Positions 26,828 through 36,020 of a stretch of 64,000 bases of DNA are shown here, piece by piece; the first letter of the stretch is position 1, and every line of letters begins with the position of its first letter. The notes below the pieces were generated by a model. That model saw only the letters and a program-made list of their open reading frames with translations, had not been told where the DNA came from and searched no databases. The stretch covers positions 186,001 to 250,000 of the forward strand of contig NZ_NVXQ01000001.1 of assembly GCF_002733955.1 (NCBI RefSeq). Direction: 5' to 3'. The DNA comes from Hoeflea sp. GTDB lineage: Bacteria; Pseudomonadota; Alphaproteobacteria; Rhizobiales; Rhizobiaceae. Position numbers and translations under genes: made by a program.

Positions 26828-27633
26828 CCCTGGAAAAACCTCTGCAATCTGGCATAGCCCGGAATGTGAGTGGAAGTGCCGCCATCCGCTGCCATCGCCT
26901 GGCCGGTGATGTAGCGGGCTTCGTCCGAGATCAGGAATGCCACCAGATGGGCAATGTCGGCCGGTGCGCCAAGGAACGGCGTCAGGGTCTCCTCCTCCAC
27001 GGTTTCCCGCAATTCCTGCGGCAGGTGAGCGAGCGCCGAAGGCGTTCCGGTCAGCCCGGGCAGCACCGCATTGCAGCGGATTCCGCGCTTCCCGTGGCTA
27101 GTCGCGATCGACCGGGTCATCTGGATGATCGCTGCTTTGGAGGCGGAATAGGCTGCCTGGATGACGTTGCCCTGAAGTGCCAGGTTGGAGGCGGTGTTGA
27201 CGATTGCGCCGGCGCCCTGCGGTGTCATGATCTTCAAGGCTTCGCGGCAGGCGATCATGGTGCCGCGCGTGTTGATGCGGAATGTGTCGTCCCAGTCTTC
27301 GGTTGCCATGTGCTCTATGTCGAGATCGCGTTGCGCCATCTCGGGTGTGAGCAATGCGGCATTGTTGTTGATGGCATCCAGCCGTCCATAGCGTGCGAGA
27401 GTGGTCGAGAACATCGCCTTGACGCTGCTCTCGTCGCCAAGGTCGACGTGAATCGCTTCGGCTTCGGCACCGGTATCGCGCAGTTCGGTTGCGAGCGTCT
27501 CGGCCCTGCCCAGGTCAATATCCGCCACCATCAGCCGGGCTCCGTGGGATGCCAGGATACGACAGACGGCGCTGCCTATGCCACCGGCTCCACCGGTAAC
27601 GATGGAAACCTTGCCGTCGAGTGTGTAACTCAT
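26824..27633 (-). CDS. SDR family oxidoreductase
   Basis: A 269-residue classical SDR: VTGGAGGIGSAVCRILA (cofactor), INNNAAL, catalytic Ser in NTASNLALQ, YSASK and the end GQAMAADGG. A DIDLG segment after the second strand favours NAD over NADP. It lies three bases after the VOC gene stop in the operon that starts at the cupin gene. Substrate unknown. Confidence 0.9.
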   Translation of the reverse strand: MSYTLDGKVSIVTGGAGGIGSAVCRILASHGARLMVADIDLGRAETLATELRDTGAEAEAIHVDLGDESSVKAMFSTTLARYGRLDAINNNAALLTPEMAQRDLDIEHMATEDWDDTFRINTRGTMIACREALKIMTPQGAGAIVNTASNLALQGNVIQAAYSASKAAIIQMTRSIATSHGKRGIRCNAVLPGLTGTPSALAHLPQELRETVEEETLTPFLGAPADIAHLVAFLISDEARYITGQAMAADGGTSTHIPGYARLQRFFQG

Positions 27634-27636
27634 GCC

Positions 27637-28119
27637 TTACTCCGGAAAATCGTTTGCAATGAGGATTTCCACCAGCAGTCCGCATGGATCGCGGAAGAAA
27701 AAGGCCTTTGCCGGCAGCCGGTCCGGGGTGAGGGCGGGGTCGTCCTCGGTCACCATCGGCTTGCCTACTTCTCGGATGATGCCAACGATCTCGACATCGT
27801 CACGGGCATGAAGCAACTCCAGCGCCGCCTGGCAATCCTCAACCGAGAAGCAGGCGTGCTTGATACCTTGCACGGTCAGATCGGTGTTGGGTGCATGGGC
27901 ATGATCCGGAACCGGAGCGGATCCGGCCCTTTCAAACAGTTCGAAGCGGAAATTGTCGCGGCGCAGAAAGGCAACCTTGGTCTGGATCGCCTCGATGTTC
28001 AAGCGCCGTTCAAGCGTCATCCCGAAGACCTCGCCATAAAAGGCGATGGCGCGGTCGATGTCGTTGACGCTGAAACCGGCATGGTGCCACTTGAGATCTG
28101 GAAACAATCCGTCAGACAT
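27637..28119 (-). CDS. VOC-family protein (glyoxalase fold)
   Basis: A 160-residue protein. The ATG at 28119 follows GGAGAAAGG; it overlaps the cupin stop by eight bases. It begins LKWHHAGFSVNDIDRAIAFY and has VQGIKHACFSVEDC and FFFRDPCGLLVEILIAN, giving one complete VOC fold with likely ligands His, His and Glu (GLLVEIL). It resembles methylmalonyl-CoA epimerase and glyoxalase I-type lyases. Its role in the pathway is unknown. Confidence 0.85.
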   Translation of the reverse strand: MSDGLFPDLKWHHAGFSVNDIDRAIAFYGEVFGMTLERRLNIEAIQTKVAFLRRDNFRFELFERAGSAPVPDHAHAPNTDLTVQGIKHACFSVEDCQAALELLHARDDVEIVGIIREVGKPMVTEDDPALTPDRLPAKAFFFRDPCGLLVEILIANDFPE

Positions 28120-28723
28120 GGCCTTTCTCCTTGACGCGCGTGTCATGTTCGGCCTGCCGGGCGGCCAGGTCCGCATCGAAAGTGCCGTCGGTCAGTACGA
28201 ACAGCATGCGGGTAATCCGGTCTGTGCGATTGGTCCAGGCGTGGATGGTGCCGCGTTGCACCACCATGTCGCCTTGCTCCAGCACAACCTCGTCCTCGTC
28301 CAAGAGCAGCACGATTTGACCTTCAAGAACAACGCCGTAATCGATGCTTTCTGTCCGGTGCATCAGGGGATGGCGACCGGGGATGGTGTGTTCCGCGTTC
28401 TCCGCAAGGCCGACCTTTTCGAACAGGGCACGCGCGGTTTCCTTGTCGAATTCCGGGCCGTTCGGTCCCTCCGGCGGTATGTCGACGATTCGGATAACCG
28501 TTCCGCCCTTTGGCGGCGCGGTATCGTGGTGCAGGTCGGTCGGCTCAGCCTCTTGTGCAGTAACGAGCGACGGTGTCGCCCGCGTATTCCAAAGTTCGTG
28601 AAACGCCAGCCCGGGTTGATGCTCGGGTCGGGTCACGTGTGGGGGTTCACCGTCTGACAAGACCACGGCCTTCCCCGAGGGGTCGTGGCCGGTGACCACC
28701 CTGCGAACATTTTTGGATATCAT
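28112..28723 (-). CDS. Cupin-domain protein
   Basis: A 203-residue protein starting at 28723 (MISKNVRRVV). The cupin barrel is in the C-terminal half: HRTESIDYGVVLEGQIVLLLD (motif 1, with His and Glu ligands) and GDMVVQRGTIHAWTNRTD (motif 2). It resembles small cupin proteins found with aromatic catabolic genes. It leads the minus-strand operon of four genes; operator C lies 24 bases before its start. Confidence 0.88.
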   Translation of the reverse strand: MISKNVRRVVTGHDPSGKAVVLSDGEPPHVTRPEHQPGLAFHELWNTRATPSLVTAQEAEPTDLHHDTAPPKGGTVIRIVDIPPEGPNGPEFDKETARALFEKVGLAENAEHTIPGRHPLMHRTESIDYGVVLEGQIVLLLDEDEVVLEQGDMVVQRGTIHAWTNRTDRITRMLFVLTDGTFDADLAARQAEHDTRVKEKGHV

Positions 28724-28746
28724 TTTGACCCGGACTCCATTATTGG

Positions 28747-28762
28747 TTGGTCGTTTAAATAA
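28747..28762. promoter_or_regulatory. TetR-type operator, site C
   Basis: TTGGTCGTTTAAATAA, preceded by CCATTATTGG; this extended sequence aligns closely with the reverse complement of site B. It lies between the cupin operon and the CrtI-like gene, so it could control both. Confidence 0.6.
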
Positions 28763-28883
28763 GTACGATCCGCCCAAAGATGCAAGCCAAGAGATCAAGA
28801 AAAGTAGGAAACAAAAATGTGCCTTCTGTTCAGGCGCGGGGCGCTGGCCTTATGAGTTGGCGTACAGACATAGGGAGAGAGAC

Positions 28884-30467
28884 ATGCCGGACTACGATGT
28901 CGTCGTGATGGGTGCGGGCCACAATGGCCTGGTTGCAGCCTGTTACCTTGCCAAGGCTGGCAAGAAGGTTCTGATCCTAGAGCGCCAGGCTTTTCCCGGA
29001 GGGGGAGTGGTTACGCTCGAGCTGAACAGCCCTGGCTATCGCCACGACCTGCACAGCTCGTGTCATATCATGATTCAGGGCAATCCGATGCTGACCGAGG
29101 ACGAACTCGGGTTGAAGGCCAGGTATGGTCTCAATTACCGCTATTCGGACGTTCCCTATGGGTCGATCTTTCCTGACGGCAAGACGCTGATCACCTACAA
29201 GGATCTCGACAAGGCCTGCGCCGAAATCGCCAAGTTCAACGCCCGGGATGCGGAAACCTATCGCGCCTTTGCCAAGCGCTCGATGGAAATGCTGCCGATG
29301 TTTGCCAGCGGCCTCTATTCACCGCCGTTGCCTCTTGGGCCGGCGATGGCGATGTTCGACAGTTCTGACGAGGGGCGACTGATCCTGGATGCCATGAGCC
29401 GGTCGTCGCTGGATCTCGTGAACCAGTATTTTGAGGGTGATCACATCAAGATCCACCTGCTCAAGCTGGTGACCGAGAACCTGCAACTGCCTGACGAACT
29501 CGGAACCGGCATGGGCATTTTCCTGATGCCGGGGATCATCCACAAATGGGGCGTTAGCCAGCCGGTTGGCGGCTCGGGCGGTCTGACGGATGCGCTGGTG
29601 AGGTGTTTCGAGGATCTGGGTGGCGAATTGCGGCTCGAGGCCGAAGTTTCCAGGGTGATCGTCGAGGCGGGTGAGGCGAAGGGCCTGCAATTGACTACTG
29701 GTGAAGTGTTCCGCGCGAAAGATGGCGTCGTAGCCGCGCTGCATCCGCGAGTCCTGTCGAAATTCGTCGAGGGAATCGATCCTGAGGTCGAACGGCGCAA
29801 TCAGGCTGTGAACCCCTCGCCGCAGTCGCTCTTCGTCTCCCATTACGACCTTCGGGAGCAGACGAAGTACACCGCCGGCAAGGAAATCACCACAGCCACG
29901 ATGCTGGAGTACTTCCCGTATGAGGACGTCGGAAGTTTGCTCGACGACTTTGACTATCTTCGGCGCAAGCGGATCTCCCCGCGGCGCCTTCTGGGCGGCG
30001 GTGACGAAACCCACGGCGACCCGTCCCGCGCGCCCGAAGGAGCGGGGATCTTTCATTCGATCACCATGGCGCCCTACTGTATCGAAGGCAAAACGCCCGA
30101 ATACTGGGACGAGTACAAGGAGCAGTATGCTGCTGAAACCCTGCGCCAATACGACCCCTTCATTTCCAACCTGGGCTACGACAACATCATCGCCGCTTCG
30201 CACTGGTCGCCGCTTGATATGGAGCGGTCCTCGCCCAACTCGTTCGTGCTCGGCGACATGCATGGCTGCGCACCTTACGTCTATCAGATGATGGGTCATC
30301 GCCCCACGTCCGACCTTGGCCAGTACACCGTTCCCGGAGTCGAAGGCCTGTATCTCGTGGGACCGTTCATGCATCCGGGCGGCGGCGTTTATGGTGCCGG
30401 GCGAGCAACCGCAATTCGCATGTTTGATGATCTCGATATTGATTTTGAAAGCGTGGTGGCACGATGA
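28884..30467 (+). CDS. NAD(P)/FAD-dependent oxidoreductase, CrtI/PYROXD2-like
   Basis: A 527-residue flavoprotein. The ATG at 28884 follows GGGAGAGAG; the upstream part of the open frame crosses the operator and is rejected. The FAD dinucleotide motif is VVVMGAGHNGLVAACYLAKAG, then LERQAFPGGGV. The C-terminal FAD motif is GLYLVGPFMHPGGGVYGAG. It belongs to the phytoene desaturase-like/PYROXD2 group. It is probably a dehydrogenase for an unknown substrate, and its stop overlaps the 77-residue gene. Confidence 0.9.
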   Translation: MPDYDVVVMGAGHNGLVAACYLAKAGKKVLILERQAFPGGGVVTLELNSPGYRHDLHSSCHIMIQGNPMLTEDELGLKARYGLNYRYSDVPYGSIFPDGKTLITYKDLDKACAEIAKFNARDAETYRAFAKRSMEMLPMFASGLYSPPLPLGPAMAMFDSSDEGRLILDAMSRSSLDLVNQYFEGDHIKIHLLKLVTENLQLPDELGTGMGIFLMPGIIHKWGVSQPVGGSGGLTDALVRCFEDLGGELRLEAEVSRVIVEAGEAKGLQLTTGEVFRAKDGVVAALHPRVLSKFVEGIDPEVERRNQAVNPSPQSLFVSHYDLREQTKYTAGKEITTATMLEYFPYEDVGSLLDDFDYLRRKRISPRRLLGGGDETHGDPSRAPEGAGIFHSITMAPYCIEGKTPEYWDEYKEQYAAETLRQYDPFISNLGYDNIIAASHWSPLDMERSSPNSFVLGDMHGCAPYVYQMMGHRPTSDLGQYTVPGVEGLYLVGPFMHPGGGVYGAGRATAIRMFDDLDIDFESVVAR

Positions 30468-30697
30468 AACTCCTCGATACGACTGGCAAAGAGCTGATGA
30501 CCGTCTCCAAGATCTCGGCGGACGAGCGAAACTTCCTGGTGATCAAGGGCAAGATTTTCGGAGCCATGCCTATGACGGCGAAGCTCAGCCCGGAAGAGGC
30601 GCGCGCAGCGCTCAAGCTGCTGGACGCCAGAACTATCTGGTTCCTGATCACTCTGTTGTTTCGGAAGTCTGTTCCCTCGGAGAAAAGGAAGGGCTAG
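30464..30697 (+). CDS. Small protein of unknown function, coupled to the CrtI-like gene
   Basis: A 77-residue protein whose ATG overlaps the oxidoreductase stop (ATGA). The sequence has a beta-rich start (MKLLDTTGKELMTVSKI, NFLVIKGKIFG) and a hydrophobic end (TIWFLITLLFRKS). I do not recognise the family. The tight coupling suggests it is a partner of the flavoprotein, perhaps tethering it to the membrane. Confidence 0.65.
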   Translation: MKLLDTTGKELMTVSKISADERNFLVIKGKIFGAMPMTAKLSPEEARAALKLLDARTIWFLITLLFRKSVPSEKRKG

Positions 30698-30748
30698 CTC
30701 CTTTCTTGCGGTTCTCGTAAACTCCTCTGCTCGAATACGGAGGTGAGG

Positions 30749-31219
30749 GTGCGCGACGACAAGATCAGGAGGTTGCTGCGGGTTGGAGAGGCAAAGTCGG
30801 GTATGGAGGATGATCCCCGCGTGGCCGCCCTTTCGAGGCTGGTGCGCGCGATGGGAGATCCACCGCCCGACCGCGAAGCTCCGGTTCGCGAAGTCATCGC
30901 AAGGCTTGGAGACAACTGGTCGCCCTTGATCCTCAAGATCCTGTCGACCGGCGCCTATCGCCACACCACCCTTAAACGGGTGATCGGAGAGGTGTCGGCC
31001 GAAGCAGGCATTTCCCAGCGGATGCTGACACTGAGGCTCCGCGCATTGGAGCGGGACGGTTTTGTGGCGCGGGAGTTTCATGACACCGTGCCGCCGCGCG
31101 TGATTTACAGTCTCACACCACTCGGTGCCGGACTCGCGGACGAGCTTGATCGCCTGCTGGGCTGGGTTGAACGAAACTCGAAAGAAATAGAACGCGCACG
31201 GCTTGCATTCAGGGATTGA
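30749..31219 (+). CDS. HxlR-type winged-helix regulator
   Basis: A 156-residue protein. The core (LGDNWSPLILKILSTGAYRHTTLKRVI, then GISQRMLTLRLRALERDGFV, then YSLTPLGAGLADEL) is an HxlR domain. The GTG at 30749 follows GGAGG by five bases; GTG 30743 and ATG 30803 are alternatives. HxlR regulators commonly sense aldehydes, phenols or other reactive pathway products. It may be autoregulated. Its 3' end overlaps the convergent TetR gene by 11 bases. Confidence 0.85.
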   Translation: MRDDKIRRLLRVGEAKSGMEDDPRVAALSRLVRAMGDPPPDREAPVREVIARLGDNWSPLILKILSTGAYRHTTLKRVIGEVSAEAGISQRMLTLRLRALERDGFVAREFHDTVPPRVIYSLTPLGAGLADELDRLLGWVERNSKEIERARLAFRD

Positions 31220-31856
31220 TGCTTTTCATGCCTGCGACAACGAACTTCAGCAAGGGTTTGTAGGCAGAGGTAAGATCGGCCGCCTTGAGCTCGCCGTCCG
31301 TCAGCCGGTCGATGCGGGCATGCTGCGAAACCGTGGCCAGCATCAGGTTCAGCATCATCGTGAATGCGCGCACCACATCGCCCGGTTTCGCATTCGGCAT
31401 GGCTTCGATCAGCACCGCTATGTACCGCTTGGCGGTTGCGTCGAAATGGCGGGTCAGCACGTCAAGCCACTGGTTTCCGTCTCCTAGTCTGGACAGCAGC
31501 TTGAAGTAATCGTTCCAACCCGGTTCCCCGCTTGTTGCCATTTCGAACATCGGGCTCATGAAGGAATCGATGATGGTCTCGACATCCGGGTCGGCCAGCG
31601 CTTCAAGCCGTTCGATCCGCTGTCCGCACAAGATTGCGGCGCGGCGGGCTATCACGTCCTCAAACAGTTGCTCCTTGGTGCCGAAATGATAGCTGGCGAG
31701 CGCAAGTGTGACTTCCGCACGCTCCGTGATCTCCCGAAGGGAAACCGCGTCAAAGCCCCGGGTTCCAAACAGGGTTTCCGCTGCATCCAGGATCTTGGAG
31801 CGCGTGATTTCACCATTTATGCGGGTCTGCCGTTGTGATTTGGCCAATACTTCCAC
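31209..31856 (-). CDS. TetR-family regulator, candidate master regulator of the island
   Basis: A 215-residue TetR protein: N-terminal helix-turn-helix at residues 18-62 (ILDAAETLFGTRGFDAVSLREI, then VTLALASYHFGTKEQLFEDV) and a large helical ligand domain. Operator D lies 20 bases before its start, so autoregulation is likely, and four more copies of the same operator lie before other island operons. The ligand is unknown. Confidence 0.92.
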   Translation of the reverse strand: MEVLAKSQRQTRINGEITRSKILDAAETLFGTRGFDAVSLREITERAEVTLALASYHFGTKEQLFEDVIARRAAILCGQRIERLEALADPDVETIIDSFMSPMFEMATSGEPGWNDYFKLLSRLGDGNQWLDVLTRHFDATAKRYIAVLIEAMPNAKPGDVVRAFTMMLNLMLATVSQHARIDRLTDGELKAADLTSAYKPLLKFVVAGMKSINP

Positions 31857-31875
31857 TCATTTCTCAGCTTCTTGA

Positions 31876-31891
31876 TTGGTTGTATAATCAA
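31876..31891. promoter_or_regulatory. TetR-type operator, site D
   Basis: TTGGTTGTATAATCAA, palindromic at 12 of 16 positions. It lies between the TetR gene start (31856) and the end of the lactonase gene (31913). It is the best match to site B. Confidence 0.65.
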
Positions 31892-31912
31892 AACATCAGA
31901 AAATCCAGCGGA

Positions 31913-32923
31913 TTACCACCCCAACAACGCTTGGCCCGGTACCGGACTGCGAAAGAACGGAATGCGCTTGCCCAGCAGGGAGCCGAGATAGACTGTGCGC
32001 AAATCCGGTCCGCCGAATGTCAGCGAGGCCATCCACGGGCAGACAAGCCCGCCCGTTGCCTGCATCAGTTCCGGTGTCACACGGCCTTCATCCCAAGCCG
32101 CATCCAGCTCCGCCAGGGGTGCGGGATCGCCGCCAAGATCCAGGATAGTGAGAAGGTCGCCGGAAGGCGTGATCGCTACCAAGCGGTCCGCCATGATCAG
32201 CGTTGTCCACAGATTGCCATGGGCATCAAACGCGATTCCGTCGCAGAAGCCGCCAACATTGGCCGGACCGTAAACTTCACGATTGGTCAGTTCGTCTCTG
32301 ACCACCCGGAATCGCGTGATGCGCCGTGCCGTGGTCTCGGCCACATAAAGCCACTCCTCCTCGGGATCGAATCGCAACTCGTTGGTGCCGCAAAGACCAT
32401 CCGCGACGATGCGGGCTCCACGGTCATCGATCAATGCGATATAGCCGTCATGGGACATGGTCTTTACATGATCCGTCCACGGTACCATCCGGGTGGTCAC
32501 GGTCAGCCAGAGCCGACCCTTGCGGTCCCGGGTCACGAAATTCGCCTTACCGATCGGGCGCCCGTCAATTTCATCCAGCAACACTTCCGTTTCGCCATCG
32601 CGCGTCATGCGCTCGAGACGGTCGGTGCCGAAATTGGCGATCAGGATCGCGCCATTCTCATCAAATGCCAGCCCGTTGGGCAGACTGCCCTTGGTCATGA
32701 CCAGGCGGTCCTCGAAGCCCTGCGCGGTGTTGGTGGTCTGACCTTTTTGCAGGACCAGTTGCTGTTCGCCATCCGCAGCGATCCGCATGACCCCGCCGCG
32801 CGCATCGGCAACCCACAACGTGCCGTCACGCTCGGCCAGAATGCATTCGGGCCGCTCCAGCCCCTCTCCGACAAAGCGCAAGTCGCCCGGGTCGACCTGA
32901 AAACCTGTTAATGGATTGCTCAA
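31913..32923 (-). CDS. SMP-30/gluconolactonase-like protein
   Basis: A 336-residue beta-propeller of the SMP-30/lactonase family: CILAERDGTLWVADARGG, SLPNGLAFDENGAILIANFG, NFVTRDRKGRLWLTVTT, NELRFDPEEEWLYVAET and CDGIAFDAHGNLWTTL. The TTG at 32923 overlaps the SDR stop (TTGA), and a frame extension upstream only reads the SDR gene out of frame. It probably opens a lactone formed in the pathway. It is the last gene of the HisD-SDR-lactonase operon. Confidence 0.85.
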   Translation of the reverse strand: MSNPLTGFQVDPGDLRFVGEGLERPECILAERDGTLWVADARGGVMRIAADGEQQLVLQKGQTTNTAQGFEDRLVMTKGSLPNGLAFDENGAILIANFGTDRLERMTRDGETEVLLDEIDGRPIGKANFVTRDRKGRLWLTVTTRMVPWTDHVKTMSHDGYIALIDDRGARIVADGLCGTNELRFDPEEEWLYVAETTARRITRFRVVRDELTNREVYGPANVGGFCDGIAFDAHGNLWTTLIMADRLVAITPSGDLLTILDLGGDPAPLAELDAAWDEGRVTPELMQATGGLVCPWMASLTFGGPDLRTVYLGSLLGKRIPFFRSPVPGQALLGW

Positions 32924-33678
32924 TCTGCCGTCCACCCGCCATCCACGGTCAGCGTACTGCCCGTCATCATTGCAGAAGCCGGCGACGCCAGAAACACAAC
33001 CGCACCCATCAGGTCCTCGATCCGGCCCAGGCGGCCCAGCTTGATCTTGCCCAGAACCGCATCCAGGAAGGCCTTGTCCTCGAAGAACGGTCGCGTCATC
33101 GGGGTTTCGATAAAGGTCGGTGCAATCGTATTGCTTCGGATGCCATGCGGAGCCAGATCGAGCGCGAGCGCCTTGTTCAACCCCTCGAGCCCCCATTTCG
33201 ATGCGCAATAGAGCGTCCGGTTCGGTCCGCCGACCTGACCCATCTGGCTGGACATATGGATCAGTGAACCAGGTCTTCCGGCGGCGATCAGACCCTTGGC
33301 CACCGCCTGCGCCACGAAGAATGCGGATTTCAGATTGAGGTCAAGCACCGCATCGAAATCCTCTTCGCGGACGTCCCAGACAGGCTTGGGCCGATTGGTG
33401 CCGGCATTGTTCACCAGAATGTCGAACGGACCCTCCCGGGCGATGGCATCCGACGTGGCAGCTAGGTCGGATACGTCAATCTGCAGGGCGCGCGCATTCG
33501 CGCCAATCGCGCTGGCCGCGAACTGGATTTCGTCGCGGCTGCGCGCGGCGAGAGTGACTTCCGCGCCTGCCGATGCCAGTGCGACGGCGCACCCCAGACC
33601 TATTCCCCGGCCAGCGCCGGTAACGAGCGCCCTTTGTCCGGTGAGATCAAAGGACGGTATTTGCGGCAGGTCCATCAT
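32920..33678 (-). CDS. SDR family oxidoreductase
   Basis: A 252-residue classical [33 protein letters not shown], catalytic Ser in [15 protein letters not shown] and the end [12 protein letters not shown]. The ATG at 33678 overlaps the HisD-like stop (ATGA). Such SDRs often oxidise sugar-acid or polyol alcohols; this fits its place between a HisD-like dehydrogenase and a lactonase. Confidence 0.88.
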   Translation of the reverse strand: MMDLPQIPSFDLTGQRALVTGAGRGIGLGCAVALASAGAEVTLAARSRDEIQFAASAIGANARALQIDVSDLAATSDAIAREGPFDILVNNAGTNRPKPVWDVREEDFDAVLDLNLKSAFFVAQAVAKGLIAAGRPGSLIHMSSQMGQVGGPNRTLYCASKWGLEGLNKALALDLAPHGIRSNTIAPTFIETPMTRPFFEDKAFLDAVLGKIKLGRLGRIEDLMGAVVFLASPASAMMTGSTLTVDGGWTAD

Positions 33679-35012
33679 TGGTCGGCCAGATCGACGCCGG
33701 CAACGGGCGTCGCGCCTTCGGCATAGGGCACGTTCTGGCCGCCGAAACGCCGCACCCGAACATTCGCCTGTTCGGCATGTCCCTGAAACCCTTCGAGCAT
33801 GCACAATCGCGAGCAGTAGCGGCCAACCAGCGCGGATGCCTCGTTCGTGAGGACCTTCTGGTAGGTGTGAGTCTTGAGGAACTTGCCGACCCAGAGCCCG
33901 CCAGTGTAACGGCCTGCGCGCTTTGTCGGCAGCGTGTGATTGGTGCCGATCGCCTTGTCTCCGTAGGCGACATTGGTGCGCACGCCGAGAAACAGCGCCC
34001 CGTAATTCACCATGTTCTCCAGATACCAGTCATCGCGATCGGTCATGATCTGCACATGCTCGGAGGCAATTTCGTTGGCGATCTTCAGCATCTCGTCGTG
34101 GTCGTCGGCAACGATGACCTGGCCATAGGTGTCCCAGGAAATGCGGGCATGGGCCCTGGTTGGTAGGATCTCCAGCAGTCTCTCGATTTCCGCCAGGGTC
34201 TTGCGGGCGAGCGCCTCGGAAGTGGTCAGCAGGATCGCCGGGCTGTCGGGGCCGTGTTCCGCCTGGCCGAGAAGATCCGTCGCGCAGATTTCGGCATCGA
34301 CAGTCTCGTCCGCGATCACCATCGTTTCGGTCGGGCCGGCGAACAGATCGATGCCGACACGGCCATAGAGCTGCCGTTTCGCCTCGGCGACGAAGGCGTT
34401 GCCGGGACCTACCAGCATGTCGACCGGCTGGATGGATTGCGTTCCGAGCGCCATCGCGCCCACCGCCTGGATCCCGCCAAGCGCATAGATCTCGTCCGCG
34501 CCGGCCATGTGCTGGGCAGCCACGATCACCGCGGCAGGCTTGCCATGAAATGGCGGCGCGCAGGTGACAATCCGCGGCACACCCGCGACCTTTGCGGTCA
34601 GCACCGACATGTGCGCGGAGGCAAGCATGGGATACTTGCCGCCCGGCACGTAACAGCCGGCGTTCTGGACCGGGATGTTCTTGTGTCCGAGAATCACGCC
34701 GGGCATGGTCTCGACTTCCACGTCAGTCAGCGTTGCACGCTGAATCTGGGCAAAGTTCCGGACCTGGGTCTGAGCGAACTCAATGTCCTTGATGTCCTGT
34801 CGGGACAACTCGGCAAGACATGCGTTGATCTCGCTCTGGCTCAGCCGGTAGTCCTGACGATCCCAACTGTCGAACTTGATGGACAACTCGCGAACCGCCG
34901 CATCGCCGCGTGCCTCGATATCGGCGAGCGTTTGCTCGACGATGCTCCGGACTGTTGCATCTGCTGCCCTGACCACTCCGGAATCTGCGCCATTCTTCAG
35001 GTATTTTGCCAT
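33675..35012 (-). CDS. Histidinol dehydrogenase family enzyme, HpsN-like
   Basis: A 445-residue protein starting at [10 protein letters not shown] (35012). Zinc and catalytic elements of HisD are present: [12 protein letters not shown] (Gln, His), ASEHVQ (Glu-His pair), GTNHTLPT and GFQGHAEQ. The pattern ([35 protein letters not shown]) looks closer to sulfopropanediol dehydrogenase HpsN than to biosynthetic HisD, from memory of that family. No histidine biosynthesis genes lie nearby, which supports a catabolic role: oxidation of an alcohol to an acid. It begins the operon downstream of operator E. Confidence 0.88.
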   Translation of the reverse strand: MAKYLKNGADSGVVRAADATVRSIVEQTLADIEARGDAAVRELSIKFDSWDRQDYRLSQSEINACLAELSRQDIKDIEFAQTQVRNFAQIQRATLTDVEVETMPGVILGHKNIPVQNAGCYVPGGKYPMLASAHMSVLTAKVAGVPRIVTCAPPFHGKPAAVIVAAQHMAGADEIYALGGIQAVGAMALGTQSIQPVDMLVGPGNAFVAEAKRQLYGRVGIDLFAGPTETMVIADETVDAEICATDLLGQAEHGPDSPAILLTTSEALARKTLAEIERLLEILPTRAHARISWDTYGQVIVADDHDEMLKIANEIASEHVQIMTDRDDWYLENMVNYGALFLGVRTNVAYGDKAIGTNHTLPTKRAGRYTGGLWVGKFLKTHTYQKVLTNEASALVGRYCSRLCMLEGFQGHAEQANVRVRRFGGQNVPYAEGATPVAGVDLADQ

Positions 35013-35065
35013 TTCAATCCATCCGTGCCTTGCTGCTTGCCAATGTTGGTGATGTTGGATATTAA

Positions 35066-35081
35066 TTGGACGAACGACCAA
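35066..35081. promoter_or_regulatory. TetR-type operator, site E
   Basis: TTGGACGAACGACCAA, palindromic at 12 of 16 positions; its reverse complement matches site A at 14 of 16. It lies in the 90-base divergent region between the HpsN-like operon and the epimerase operon. Confidence 0.65.
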
Positions 35082-35102
35082 CTAATTTCAAGACGGAATA
35101 TC

Positions 35103-36011
35103 ATGCACGTCAGTATTATTGGGGCAGGAGGCTTTGTCGGCCAGCGGATCATGCGGTTTTTGGCCGGCGATCCAGCGGTTTCAAAGCTGACCTTGTCGGA
35201 TGCGGCGCCCTTCGAGGCCGTGGCCGGTGCAACGGTGGTCACCGGCGATTTCGGTGATTCGCTGGTTCGCGAACGAGCGACTGAGCGAGCGGATGCAGTC
35301 ATTGTGCTGGCCGCAATCCTGGGGGGAGGCGCCGAGACCGACTACCCGCTGGCGCGCCGTGTCAATGTGGATGCGACGCTGGATCTCTTTGAACATTTGC
35401 GCATTCAGAACCGAGCAACCCGCGTGGTGTTTGCTTCCACGATCGCAGTGTTCGCCAAGCCCCTGCCAGACCCTGTCACCGACGCGACGCCGACCGGACC
35501 GACGATGGTCTACGGCGCCCAGAAGCTGATGATGGAAGTCGCCCTTGCCAATTTCTCTGCGAAGGGCTGGCTTGATGGCGTGTCGCTGCGGCCGTCCGGG
35601 GTCATGGCGCGTGATGGGGCGGATGCGGCGCTGAGAACAGCTTTCATGTCGCGCCTGTTCTGGTGCGTCAAGCGTGGCGAAGACATCACCTTGCCCGTCG
35701 CCGAGGACAGCCGCACCTGGCTGACATCGATCGACACCGTGGCCCGCAATTTCATTCATGCGGTGAAGTTGCCTGAGATCGGAGACAACCGCGCGTTCAC
35801 CTTGCCCGCCCTCTCGTTGACCTTCGGGGAGCTGGTGGCGGCCTTGCGCCGCAAGTTTCCCGACAGTCCCTCGCAGGTCGTCTTTGCACCCGACGCCGAA
35901 CTGGTGAGCCTGTTCGGCAGTTACCCGCACCTAGAAACCGAAACAGCTGACCGGCTTGGCTTTATTCGCGACGCGAGCGCCGATGAGCTGGTCCGCAACG
36001 CCTTGAACTGA
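35103..36011 (+). CDS. NAD-dependent epimerase/dehydratase, DenD-like
   Basis: A 302-residue extended SDR. The ATG at 35103 is chosen because the upstream open frame only shadows the HpsN-like gene. It has SIIGAGGFVGQRIM (cofactor), FASTIAVF, VYGAQK (YxxxK) and a DAAPF/GDFGD pattern typical of D-erythronate dehydrogenases and their relatives. It probably oxidises a hydroxyacid. It is followed by FAH and hydrolase genes nine and ten bases apart. Confidence 0.85.
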   Translation: MHVSIIGAGGFVGQRIMRFLAGDPAVSKLTLSDAAPFEAVAGATVVTGDFGDSLVRERATERADAVIVLAAILGGGAETDYPLARRVNVDATLDLFEHLRIQNRATRVVFASTIAVFAKPLPDPVTDATPTGPTMVYGAQKLMMEVALANFSAKGWLDGVSLRPSGVMARDGADAALRTAFMSRLFWCVKRGEDITLPVAEDSRTWLTSIDTVARNFIHAVKLPEIGDNRAFTLPALSLTFGELVAALRRKFPDSPSQVVFAPDAELVSLFGSYPHLETETADRLGFIRDASADELVRNALN

Positions 36012-36020
36012 GGAAACACG

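Noticed and set aside
30316-30720. Frame overlapping the end of the CrtI-like gene
   Set aside because: It is an out-of-frame shadow of the flavoprotein and the 77-residue gene, with no ribosome site.
34254-35102. Upstream extension of the DenD-like gene
   Set aside because: It is antisense to the HpsN-like gene and crosses operator E; the ATG at 35103 starts the Rossmann fold directly.
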